NCBI GenBank assembly: GCA_016295615.1
Contig: JAEDKW010000056.1
Coordinates: 1 to 7,156, forward strand
Direction: 5' to 3'
Origin: Oscillospiraceae bacterium
GTDB lineage: Bacteria > Bacillota > Clostridia > Oscillospirales > Oscillospiraceae
Length of the DNA: 7,156 nucleotides
The notes under the pieces were generated by a model. It had not been told where the DNA came from, did no database searches, and was given only the letters and a program-made list of their open reading frames with translations. The position numbers and the translations under genes are program-made. Each line of letters begins with the position of its first letter. Within the stretch, counting starts at the first letter, position 1. Shown piece by piece: positions 1 through 5,007 of the stretch.

Positions 1-3
1 TTT

Positions 4-80
4 TGGTACGCCGTGAGGGATTCGAACCCCCGGCCTTCTGGTCCGTAGCCAGACGCTCTATCCAGCTGAGCTAACGGCGC
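4..80 (-). tRNA. tRNA-Arg (anticodon ACG), CCA encoded
   Basis: On the minus strand the sequence folds as a complete 77-nt cloverleaf. It has a 7-bp acceptor stem, a D arm GCTC/GAGC with GG in the loop, an anticodon stem TCTGG/CCAGA around loop CTACGGA, a 5-nt variable loop and a T arm with loop TTCGAAT. Loop bases 34-36 read ACG, so this is the arginine tRNA that normally carries inosine at position 34 and reads CGU/CGC/CGA. The discriminator is A and the terminal CCA is encoded at 4-6. The first acceptor pair is G1-U72 rather than G-C; the remaining six are Watson-Crick. It has its own promoter just upstream. Any downstream terminator lies outside the window. Confidence 0.97.
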
Positions 81-105
81 ATGTCCATTCCCGGACAGCT
101 CCGCT

Positions 106-134
106 ATCATAGCACATTGTTTTTTAAAATGCAA
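106..134 (-). promoter_or_regulatory. sigma-A promoter of tRNA-Arg
   Basis: Minus strand: -35 TTGCAT at 134-129, a 17-nt spacer, and -10 TATGAT at 111-106. TGTGC immediately precedes the -10, giving a partial extended -10. The expected start lies around 99, about 20 nt before the mature tRNA. The leader contains a small hairpin (GTCC/GGAC, 83-96). Position, spacing and orientation fit transcription of the tRNA alone, since the upstream membrane-protein gene ends in its own terminator. Confidence 0.85.
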
Positions 135-231
135 GAGGTATTTTGGGAAAACAACAAATTTTCGTGTCAAAAATGAAACGGCGTGCCGCGTGTTTTCACG
201 CCGCGGAGCAAGAACGGATCCGGCTGCCCAA

Positions 232-262
232 CAAAAAAAGAAGCCCGGAAACCGAGCTTCTT
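232..262 (-). terminator. intrinsic terminator of the ECF S-like gene
   Basis: Read on the minus strand, arms AAGAAGC-TCGG and CCGG-GCTTCTT (238-262) form an 11-bp stem with loop TTT and continue into a T run at 237-233. One pair is U-G on the minus strand but would be a C-A mismatch on the plus strand, so the hairpin is built for minus-strand RNA. It starts 14 nt after the stop codon of the membrane-protein gene. Confidence 0.92.
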
Positions 263-276
263 CAGATTCTGTTTTT

Positions 277-795
277 TCATTGCTGCTTGACTGCCTTTTT
301 TAGAGAAGGCACCACCAGCAAAGACAGACCGCCGCCGATGAGCGCGGTGATGAGCTGGGGATAGGAAAAGGTTGCCGAAAGCGCCGCGACCTTCTCGGAA
401 GGCAGTCCCATGGAGGGAAGCAGGAGCCCCACGATCAGACCCCACAAAAGAAGGAACTTGCACACGGCAGCAAGCAAAACGGATAAAACATTGGCGGCTT
501 TTACATTCAGCTTTCCGCTGAGAAGGGCAAGGATCAGGACAAAAACAAGATTTCCGAGGGCAATCGCAGGAACAAGACGCAGGATCGGCGTGCCGATCCC
601 GAGCAGGAAGGCGCAGAAGGGGGAGATCAGGGCGACAGCAGCGCCGCACCAAACGCCGCCGACAAGCGCGGCGACGGCGAGGATCAGATTGACGCATGAA
701 CCGGTGACGATCTGACCGGCAGATTTTGTAACATACTGTACGGCAACAAGCAGCGCGATAAGCATCGCTGTACGGGTGATCAGCTTGGTGTTCAT
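277..795 (-). CDS. small integral membrane protein, ECF transporter S-component-like
   Basis: This 172-residue, highly hydrophobic protein has about five to six predicted membrane segments (roughly residues 7-25, 32-50, 50-68, 74-93, 103-126 and 145-164), with few charges outside the ends. Size, topology and the pattern of short Gly/Pro-containing loops (for example GIGTPILRLVPAIALGN at 66-82) fit the substrate-binding S components of energy-coupling factor vitamin transporters. These would pair with a shared EcfT/EcfA module encoded elsewhere. The substrate cannot be read from the sequence. The ATG at 793-795 is preceded by a perfect AGGAGG, and an intrinsic terminator follows, so the gene is monocistronic. 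It diverges from the Crp/Fnr regulator and may share its control region. An unrelated small membrane protein family is the main alternative. No ligand-specific motif was recognised. Confidence 0.65.
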   Translation of the reverse strand: MNTKLITRTAMLIALLVAVQYVTKSAGQIVTGSCVNLILAVAALVGGVWCGAAVALISPFCAFLLGIGTPILRLVPAIALGNLVFVLILALLSGKLNVKAANVLSVLLAAVCKFLLLWGLIVGLLLPSMGLPSEKVAALSATFSYPQLITALIGGGLSLLVVPSLKKAVKQQ

Positions 796-839
796 AAAAA
801 AACCTCCTAAAAAATGTGAAGGAAAGTTTGACCGATTCC

Positions 840-868
840 TTGAAAATTTACTGTAAGGATACTATACT
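840..868 (+). promoter_or_regulatory. promoter of the Crp/Fnr regulator gene
   Basis: Plus strand: -35 TTGAAA at 840-845, a 17-nt spacer, and -10 TATACT at 863-868. The start would be near 875, leaving a leader of about 35 nt. The -10 overlaps a possible opposing minus-strand -10 (TATAGT, 866-861) for the divergent membrane-protein gene. That gene's -35 candidate, TTGGCA at 891-886, sits at a suboptimal 19-nt spacing. Confidence 0.75.
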
Positions 869-882
869 TATCTCTGTCATTC

Positions 883-898
883 TGTTGCCAAAGCAACA
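883..898. promoter_or_regulatory. 16-bp palindrome, candidate operator
   Basis: TGTTGC-CAAA-GCAACA is a perfect inverted repeat with 6-bp arms and a 4-bp centre. It lies about +9 to +24 from the predicted start of the Crp/Fnr gene and directly abuts its ribosome binding site (AAAGGAGG, 898-905). The overall 16-bp length and outer TGT/ACA match the geometry of Crp-type operators (TGTGA-N6-TCACA), though the inner bases differ. It also covers the -35 candidate of the divergent gene. It could instead act as an mRNA hairpin hiding the ribosome binding site. The symmetry is seen directly; operator function is inferred. Confidence 0.5.
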
Positions 899-909
899 AA
901 GGAGGAAAA

Positions 910-1605
910 ATGGAGCAATTTTTGACGGTGCTGGAGAAGCTGAAGCTTTTTTCGGGTATTGCGCGTGATGAGATCGTGCCGCTTTGCCGCACCTTCGGCT
1001 GCTATACGGCGCATTATGAGAAAGGGACTCTCCTTTGGAGTCGGGGCGATCGGGTAAAAGCTGCGGGTATCGTGCTTTCCGGCTGTGTGCAGGCGGAGCA
1101 GAATACCGCGGACGGCGTGCAGCGCGTTGTGGCGCGGCACGGCGCAGGCTCGCTTTTCGGCGATGTTCTGATGTCCTCCCAGATGCAGAAAAGCCCGGTG
1201 GACATTGTTGCCTGCGAAAAAACACAGGTTCTTTTTGTGCCGCTTGTGAATATTATGAGAGACTCCGACGAATCGACGGCAGCGGTGCAGGTCCGGTTCC
1301 GGCTCAATTTGCTCAGCGAGATTTCCGACAAGTATTGGGCGCTCTATCGCCGCATTTCCTGCCTGACGGCGCCGACCGTGCGCGGGCGGATCGCGCGGTA
1401 TTTGCTCGATGAGCGCGAGGAGCAGAAAAGCGACGTCCTGAGGTTTTCCTGCACCCGCGAGACAATGGCGGCGCAGCTTTGCGTCAACCGCAGCGCAATG
1501 TGCCGCGAGCTTGGGCGGATGCAGCGGGAGGGGCTGCTGATCCTCTGCCGCAGAACATGTACGGTTTGCGACGCTGCCCGATTGAAGACCTTTGCCGAGC
1601 GGTAA
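910..1605 (+). CDS. Crp/Fnr-family transcriptional regulator, cysteine-rich
   Basis: This 231-residue protein has the standard two-domain plan. The N-terminal cyclic-nucleotide-binding-type beta roll covers about 10-115 (with GSLFGD at 80-85, aligning to the Crp phosphate-binding cassette), then a dimer helix at about 120-150 and a C-terminal winged helix at about 153-225. The helix-turn-helix runs TRETMAAQL / VNRSAMCREL (182-201). The recognition helix keeps the two arginines equivalent to Crp Arg180 and Arg185 but has Ser in place of Glu181. The Crp Arg-Ser cAMP-phosphate contact is not preserved (Lys94-Ser95), so cAMP is unlikely to be the ligand. Eleven cysteines are present, including a C-terminal C213-x3-C217-x2-C220 in the wing. 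The ATG follows AAAGGAGG at 4-nt spacing. The gene lies upstream of cysK, which has its own promoter. Effector and targets are unknown. Confidence 0.9.
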   Translation: MEQFLTVLEKLKLFSGIARDEIVPLCRTFGCYTAHYEKGTLLWSRGDRVKAAGIVLSGCVQAEQNTADGVQRVVARHGAGSLFGDVLMSSQMQKSPVDIVACEKTQVLFVPLVNIMRDSDESTAAVQVRFRLNLLSEISDKYWALYRRISCLTAPTVRGRIARYLLDEREEQKSDVLRFSCTRETMAAQLCVNRSAMCRELGRMQREGLLILCRRTCTVCDAARLKTFAER

Positions 1606-1610
1606 ATGTC

Positions 1611-1639
1611 TTGCATTTAGCGCACAGAAAGGTTATAAT
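1611..1639 (+). promoter_or_regulatory. promoter of the cysK-cysE operon
   Basis: TTGCAT at 1611-1616, a 17-nt spacer and a perfect TATAAT at 1634-1639. It begins 6 nt after the regulator's stop codon. The predicted start is near 1646, giving a leader of about 50 nt before the cysK ATG. The strength of the elements suggests cysK-cysE is transcribed mainly from here, with possible read-through from the regulator, because no terminator separates them. Confidence 0.85.
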
Positions 1640-1648
1640 ATTTTCCTG

Positions 1649-1663
1649 CGGCTGATTCAGCCG
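1649..1663. promoter_or_regulatory. 15-bp dyad in the cysK leader
   Basis: CGGCTGA-T-TCAGCCG is a perfect 7+1+7 inverted repeat lying a few bases past the predicted cysK start. It may be a repressor operator or a short 5' hairpin (6 bp with an ATT loop) that stabilises the message. There is no T run after it, so it is not a terminator. It does not resemble the CymR box as I know it. Confidence 0.4.
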
Positions 1664-1696
1664 GCGATCATGCGATTATTTAGGAAAGGAGTCCGA

Positions 1697-2632
1697 ATGA
1701 TGAGAATTTTTCAGTCCGTTGCCGACCTTGCGGGAAACACCCCGCTGCTGGCGCTGTGTCGCTATGAGCGGAAACATGGATTGCAGGCGCGTCTGCTTGC
1801 GAAGCTGGAGTGCTGCAACATTGCCGGCAGTGCCAAGGACCGTGTGGCGAAGCATATGATCGAAACGGCGGAGCGCGAAGGAAAGCTCACCGAGGGCTCC
1901 GTGATCATTGAACCGACCAGCGGCAATACCGGGATCGGTCTTGCCGCCATGGCGAAGGTTCACGGCTACCGCGTCATTCTCACGATGCCGGACACGATGA
2001 GCGTCGAGCGGCGCAAGCTGCTCAGAGCCTACGGCGCGGAGCTTGTTCTCACGCCGGGCGCTGAGGGTATGGCAGGCGCAATGGAAAAGGCGGAGCAGCT
2101 CGCCCGTGAGATCCCGGGAAGCTTCATTCCCTCGCAGTTTGATAATCCCGCGAACCCGGAGGCGCACTATTTGACCACAGGTCCCGAGATCTGGGCGGAT
2201 ACCGGGGGACAGGTAGATGTTTTTGTTGCCGGTGTCGGCAGCGGCGGCAGTATTTCCGGCGTCGGCAGGTACCTGCGTGAAAAGAAGCCGGATGTGAAGA
2301 TCGTCGCGGTCGAGCCTGCGGCTTCACCGCTGCTGTCCGGCGGCAAGGCCGGTCCTCACGCTCTGCAGGGCATCGGTGCGAACTTTATTCCGGAAAATTA
2401 CGATGCAGGCGTTGTTGACGAGATCCTCTGCGTCAGCGATGAGGACGCCTATGCCGCGGGTCGGGATATGGCTGCGTGCGAGGGAGTGCTTGCCGGCATT
2501 ACGGCGGGCGCTGCGCTGCACGCAGCGACAGTCCTTGCCCGGCGCGAAGAAAACAGGGGCAAGACCATTGTTGTGTTGCTGCCCGACGGCGGCGAGAAGT
2601 ATCTTTCCACGCCTATGTATCAGGAGGACTGA
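1697..2632 (+). CDS. cysK: cysteine synthase (O-acetylserine sulfhydrylase)
   Basis: This 311-residue fold-type II PLP enzyme makes cysteine from O-acetylserine and sulfide in the cytoplasm. Family motifs appear in order: AGNTPLL (12-18), SAKDR with the PLP-binding lysine K47 (45-49), substrate loop TSGNTG (74-79), QFDNPANPEAHY (147-158), PLP-phosphate loop GSGGS (181-185), GIGANFIP (225-232) and LPDGGEKYLST near the end (295-305). Length matches CysK (about 310). The stretch before the lysine reads ECCNIAGS, where ECFNPAGS or FNPGGS is more usual, but catalytic residues are intact. The start is taken at 1697, since AAAGGAG at 1685-1691 sits 5 nt upstream; a second ATG at 1700 is equally possible. 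The open frame extends upstream to 1592, but that region overlaps the regulator and carries the promoter. cysE follows after 6 nt. Confidence 0.95.
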   Translation: MMRIFQSVADLAGNTPLLALCRYERKHGLQARLLAKLECCNIAGSAKDRVAKHMIETAEREGKLTEGSVIIEPTSGNTGIGLAAMAKVHGYRVILTMPDTMSVERRKLLRAYGAELVLTPGAEGMAGAMEKAEQLAREIPGSFIPSQFDNPANPEAHYLTTGPEIWADTGGQVDVFVAGVGSGGSISGVGRYLREKKPDVKIVAVEPAASPLLSGGKAGPHALQGIGANFIPENYDAGVVDEILCVSDEDAYAAGRDMAACEGVLAGITAGAALHAATVLARREENRGKTIVVLLPDGGEKYLSTPMYQED

Positions 2633-2638
2633 ACGGTT

Positions 2639-3523
2639 ATGCAGGACGAAAAAAGAAATCAGATCATCAAACATGCTGCTGAGAAGCTGGCGCAGGGGTA
2701 TCTGGACTTTCCCGTTCCCATGTACGGCGACGCCATGCACCTGCCGAGCAGAGAGGCAGTGATCGAGATTATACGCGACTGCCAGAAGCTTCTGTTTCCG
2801 GTCTATTACGGCAATAAGGATCTGCTCAAGCTTCCGGGCGAGCAGTACAGCGCGCTGCTGATGGAGCACATCCACGAAAAGCTTTCCTGTCAGATCGCCA
2901 TGACGATGGAGGATACGCAGGAGAACATTCAGAAGGCAAAACAGATCAGCGATCGCTTCATCGAGCATCTGCCGGATATTCAGGCCATGCTGGTCAAGGA
3001 CCTTCAGGCGAACTTTGACGGCGACCCCGCGGCATACAGTATGCAGGAGGTCATTTTTTCCTATCCCGGTCTGTTTGCCATCTTCATCTACCGCATTGCG
3101 CATGAGCTGTATTTGCAGAAGGTCGCCATGATCCCGCGCATCATGACCGAGTACGCCCACTCGCAAACCGGTATCGACATCAACCCCGGTGCGACGATCG
3201 GAGAGTACTTTTTCATTGACCACGGAACGGGCATCGTCATCGGCGAGACGACGATCATCGGCAACAACGTCAAGATGTATCAGGGCGCGACGCTCGGCGC
3301 GCTGTCTCCGGCAGGTCAGCCCTGCAATCCTGCGGAGCGCCGCCACCCCAAAATCGGCAACAACGTCACCATCTATGCCGGCGCCACGCTGCTGGGCGGC
3401 GCAACGGAGATCGGTGATAATGCCGTCATCGGCGGTAACGCATTTCTGACGTCCTCCGTTGACGCGGATACGACGGTGAGCATCAAAAAGCCGGAAATGC
3501 GTTTCCGCGGCAAGAGCCGTTAA
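2639..3523 (+). CDS. cysE: serine O-acetyltransferase, long form
   Basis: This 294-residue enzyme acetylates serine with acetyl-CoA to give O-acetylserine, the substrate of the neighbouring CysK. An alpha-helical N-terminal region (about 1-165) precedes a left-handed beta-helix of hexapeptide repeats (about 175-280). Aligned to E. coli CysE, the catalytic dyad is D180 (GIDI) and H195 (FIDHGTG), and substrate-contact residues D194, R235 and H236 (RRHPKI) are present. The position equivalent to E. coli His145, normally IHPGA, is N182 here (INPGA). A six-residue insertion lies in LSPAGQPCNPAE (222-233). The C-terminus is RFRGKSR and lacks the terminal isoleucine that docks CysE into CysK in the classical cysteine synthase complex. 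The AGGAGG at 2622-2627 lies in the end of cysK, 11 nt before the ATG. The stop overlaps the stop of the convergent BFD-type gene. Confidence 0.93.
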   Translation: MQDEKRNQIIKHAAEKLAQGYLDFPVPMYGDAMHLPSREAVIEIIRDCQKLLFPVYYGNKDLLKLPGEQYSALLMEHIHEKLSCQIAMTMEDTQENIQKAKQISDRFIEHLPDIQAMLVKDLQANFDGDPAAYSMQEVIFSYPGLFAIFIYRIAHELYLQKVAMIPRIMTEYAHSQTGIDINPGATIGEYFFIDHGTGIVIGETTIIGNNVKMYQGATLGALSPAGQPCNPAERRHPKIGNNVTIYAGATLLGGATEIGDNAVIGGNAFLTSSVDADTTVSIKKPEMRFRGKSR

Positions 3524-3708
3524 GTGTGCTCGCCGTAACGCAGGCGGTCAATATACTTGGTGATCTCCTCGACGCACAGCTCGCAGCCGATGCCGCAGCC
3601 GGTAACCTTTTGCACCTCTTCATAGGTGTCGGCGCCTTTGTCGTAAGCCTCTTTGATCTGTCCCCAGGTGACGCTTTGGCACGTACACGCCATTTCGTTT
3701 GGATCCAT
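3520..3708 (-). CDS. BFD-type [2Fe-2S] binding protein
   Basis: This 62-residue protein consists solely of a Fer2_BFD domain. Cysteines C8-x-C10-x31-C42-x2-C45 match exactly the CxCx31Cx2C spacing of bacterioferritin-associated ferredoxin and of the BFD-like domain in NirB and related enzymes, so a [2Fe-2S] cluster is expected. An extra cysteine, C38, lies in TGCGIGCELC. The acidic surface and stand-alone form suggest a small electron carrier or cluster-binding partner. No bacterioferritin, NirB or dehydrogenase partner is adjacent, so its role is unknown. The ATG at 3706-3708 follows AAAGGAG (3722-3716) by 7 nt. It is convergent with cysE, and the two TAA stops share TTAA at 3520-3523. No convincing sigma-A promoter was found upstream, and the nearest upstream element is the hairpin at 3765-3804. 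Confidence 0.88.
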   Translation of the reverse strand: MDPNEMACTCQSVTWGQIKEAYDKGADTYEEVQKVTGCGIGCELCVEEITKYIDRLRYGEHT

Positions 3709-3751
3709 GAAAATGCTCCTTTCGGTGTTTTGCCATAGTATTCCTCAAAGA

Positions 3752-3804
3752 AGTGAAAAAATACAGCAGGCAGGAGCGCACCGTTTGGCGCGCTCCTGCC
3801 TGCT
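3752..3804 (-). terminator. long hairpin with T run upstream of the BFD gene
   Basis: Arms of 15 bp at 3765-3779 and 3790-3804 are perfectly complementary. On the minus strand they extend with one G-U and two G-C pairs to an 18-bp stem capped by AAAC. The G-U would be an A-C mismatch in plus-strand RNA, so the structure favours minus-strand transcripts. Three nucleotides after the stem comes a run of six T (3761-3756 region), which makes it terminator-like. It lies between the asnA terminator and the BFD gene, with no gene of its own upstream. It may be a second asnA terminator, a leader attenuator, or the end of an unannotated small RNA. Confidence 0.65.
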
Positions 3805-3832
3805 TTGCAGAGGGAAAGAACCGCGGAGCGGG

Positions 3833-3868
3833 GAAAAAACAAAACCGCCTGAAGCATCAGGCGGTTTT
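3833..3868 (-). terminator. intrinsic terminator of asnA
   Basis: AAAACCGCCTGA and TCAGGCGGTTTT (3841-3868) form a perfect 12-bp stem with a 4-nt loop. On the minus strand the stem continues into TTTTGTTTTTT, a strong U tract. It starts 12 nt after the asnA stop. On the plus strand it ends in TTTTGT, so it may also stop cysE read-through weakly; this is the first hairpin downstream of cysE with T residues in that direction. Confidence 0.92.
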
Positions 3869-3880
3869 GTAAAAAGCAAC

Positions 3881-4888
3881 TCAAAGCAGGAGGATCCCTG
3901 CGTCTTCATAGGTTTTTCGCGTTTCCTCGTCCCAAAGGGAGACCTGGACCTCGCCGATATGTACCGTGCCGATCATCAGCATGCACAGACGGCTCTGACC
4001 GATGCCTCCGCCCATCGTAAGGGGCAGCTCGTTGTTCAAAAGCATCTTGTGGAAGGGAAGCTTACGGCGGTCATCGCAGCCGGCAAGCGTGAGCTGTCTG
4101 TCGAGAGATTCGGGATCAACACGGATACCCATGGAGGAGACCTCAAAGGCACGCTCGAGAACGGGGTTCCAGTAAAGAATGTCGCCGTTGAGATCCCAGT
4201 CATCATAGTCCGGAGCGCGTCCGTCATGCTTGATGCCGGATTTGAGAAGCTTACCGATCTGCATCAGGAAGACGACGCCGTGCTCACGGCAGACGGCGTC
4301 TTCACGCTGCTTGGGCGTGAGGGTGGGGTACTGATCCTCAAGCTCCTGCGTGGTGATAAAGAACACATCGCGCGGAAGCTTTGCATGGAGAGAGGGGAAC
4401 GCAACATTGAGCGCTTCGCTCGTCTCGGCGATCGCATTGACAATGTCGCGCACGGTGCGCTTGAGGTAATCGACATTGCGGTCCTCGGCAGCGATGACTT
4501 TTTCCCAGTCCCACTGGTCAACATAGACGGAGTGCAGGTTATCCACTTCTTCATCGCGGCGGATGGCGTTCATATCGGTGAACAGACCCTTGCCGACATT
4601 GAACTGATAGCGCTTGAGGGCAAGACGCTTCCACTTGGCAAGCGACTGCACGACCTGCGCATTGGTGTGGACATCGGGAATGTCAAAGGAAACGGGGCGT
4701 TCCACGCCGTTGAGGTTGTCATTCAGACCGGAGTTCTCCTCCACGAACAGCGGAGCGGAAACGCGGCGCAGATTCAGTGCATTGCTCAGATTCACCTGGA
4801 AATTGCTCTTAATGAATTCAATCGCGCGCTGCATTTCATAGACGGACAGAGGCGTGTGGTAGTTCTGAGGAATATAGGTCTTGCTCAT
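3881..4888 (-). CDS. asnA: aspartate--ammonia ligase (asparagine synthetase A)
   Basis: This 335-residue cytoplasmic enzyme makes asparagine from aspartate, ammonia and ATP through an aspartyl-AMP intermediate. It is a class II aminoacyl-tRNA-synthetase-like fold, and E. coli AsnA has 330 residues. Conserved blocks seen: SLAKWKR (82-88), HSVYVDQWDWE (119-129), RAPDYDDW (224-231), LNGDILYWNPVLERAFEVSS (233-252), MGIRVD (253-258) and GGGIGQSR (293-300). The start is the ATG at 4886-4888, followed by SKTYIPQ, with AAAGGAG at 4906-4900. The frame stays open to an ATG at 4924, but that would place the start upstream of the ribosome binding site and inside the promoter region. It is monocistronic, with its own promoter and terminator. 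Use of ammonia rather than glutamine fits an anaerobic, ammonia-rich habitat (inference). Confidence 0.96.
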   Translation of the reverse strand: MSKTYIPQNYHTPLSVYEMQRAIEFIKSNFQVNLSNALNLRRVSAPLFVEENSGLNDNLNGVERPVSFDIPDVHTNAQVVQSLAKWKRLALKRYQFNVGKGLFTDMNAIRRDEEVDNLHSVYVDQWDWEKVIAAEDRNVDYLKRTVRDIVNAIAETSEALNVAFPSLHAKLPRDVFFITTQELEDQYPTLTPKQREDAVCREHGVVFLMQIGKLLKSGIKHDGRAPDYDDWDLNGDILYWNPVLERAFEVSSMGIRVDPESLDRQLTLAGCDDRRKLPFHKMLLNNELPLTMGGGIGQSRLCMLMIGTVHIGEVQVSLWDEETRKTYEDAGILLL

Positions 4889-4924
4889 GCCGATTTTCAC
4901 TCCTTTATAAAAAAACTGAACCAC

Positions 4925-4953
4925 ATTATAAAATCATTTTATACGGAAATCAA
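4925..4953 (-). promoter_or_regulatory. promoter of asnA
   Basis: Minus strand: TTGATT at 4953-4948, a 17-nt spacer and a perfect TATAAT at 4930-4925. The start would fall near 4918, giving a leader of about 30 nt with the ribosome binding site. A dyad fills the spacer (see 4927-4943). Confidence 0.87.
4927..4943. promoter_or_regulatory. 17-bp dyad inside the asnA promoter, candidate operator
   Basis: TATAAAAT-C-ATTTTATA is a perfect 8+1+8 inverted repeat that overlaps most of the -10 and most of the spacer. A protein bound here would block RNA polymerase, so a repressor site is the simplest reading. The AT-rich composition makes a chance palindrome more likely than a GC-rich one would be. 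It does not match the CodY consensus or the ArgR box well, as far as I can judge. Confidence 0.45.
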
Positions 4954-5007
4954 TAGATAATCTCACAGGAATTTGAGGTTTTTTCGCGCTATTTTTGTAA
5001 TGGACGC

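Noticed and set aside
180..202. Short inverted repeat GGCGTG/CACGCC with an alternative GCGTG-TTTT-CACGC fold.
   Set aside because: No T run follows on either strand and it lies between a terminator and a promoter. It has no supported function and is short enough to be chance.
167..697. Alternative minus-strand frame of 176 codons overlapping the membrane-protein gene.
   Set aside because: It is Arg/Cys-rich without a family, runs through the terminator, and has no ribosome binding site, whereas the overlapping hydrophobic frame has AGGAGG and a terminator right after its stop.
1592..1696. A 35-residue N-terminal extension of CysK.
   Set aside because: It overlaps the regulator stop and the cysK promoter. 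The ATG at 1697 has a proper ribosome binding site and gives the standard CysK start.
1640..1696. Cysteine T-box or other riboswitch upstream of cysK.
   Set aside because: The leader is only about 50 nt and has no terminator/antiterminator pair or T-box consensus.
2324..3346. Long open frame antisense to cysK/cysE (340 codons).
   Set aside because: It runs opposite two well-supported enzymes, has no ribosome binding site or recognisable family, and its composition is that of a codon-bias shadow in GC-rich DNA.
3653..4960. Long plus-strand open frame (435 codons) antisense to asnA.
   Set aside because: asnA on the minus strand has full family motifs, promoter and terminator. The antisense frame spans both the asnA terminator and promoter and shows no domain.
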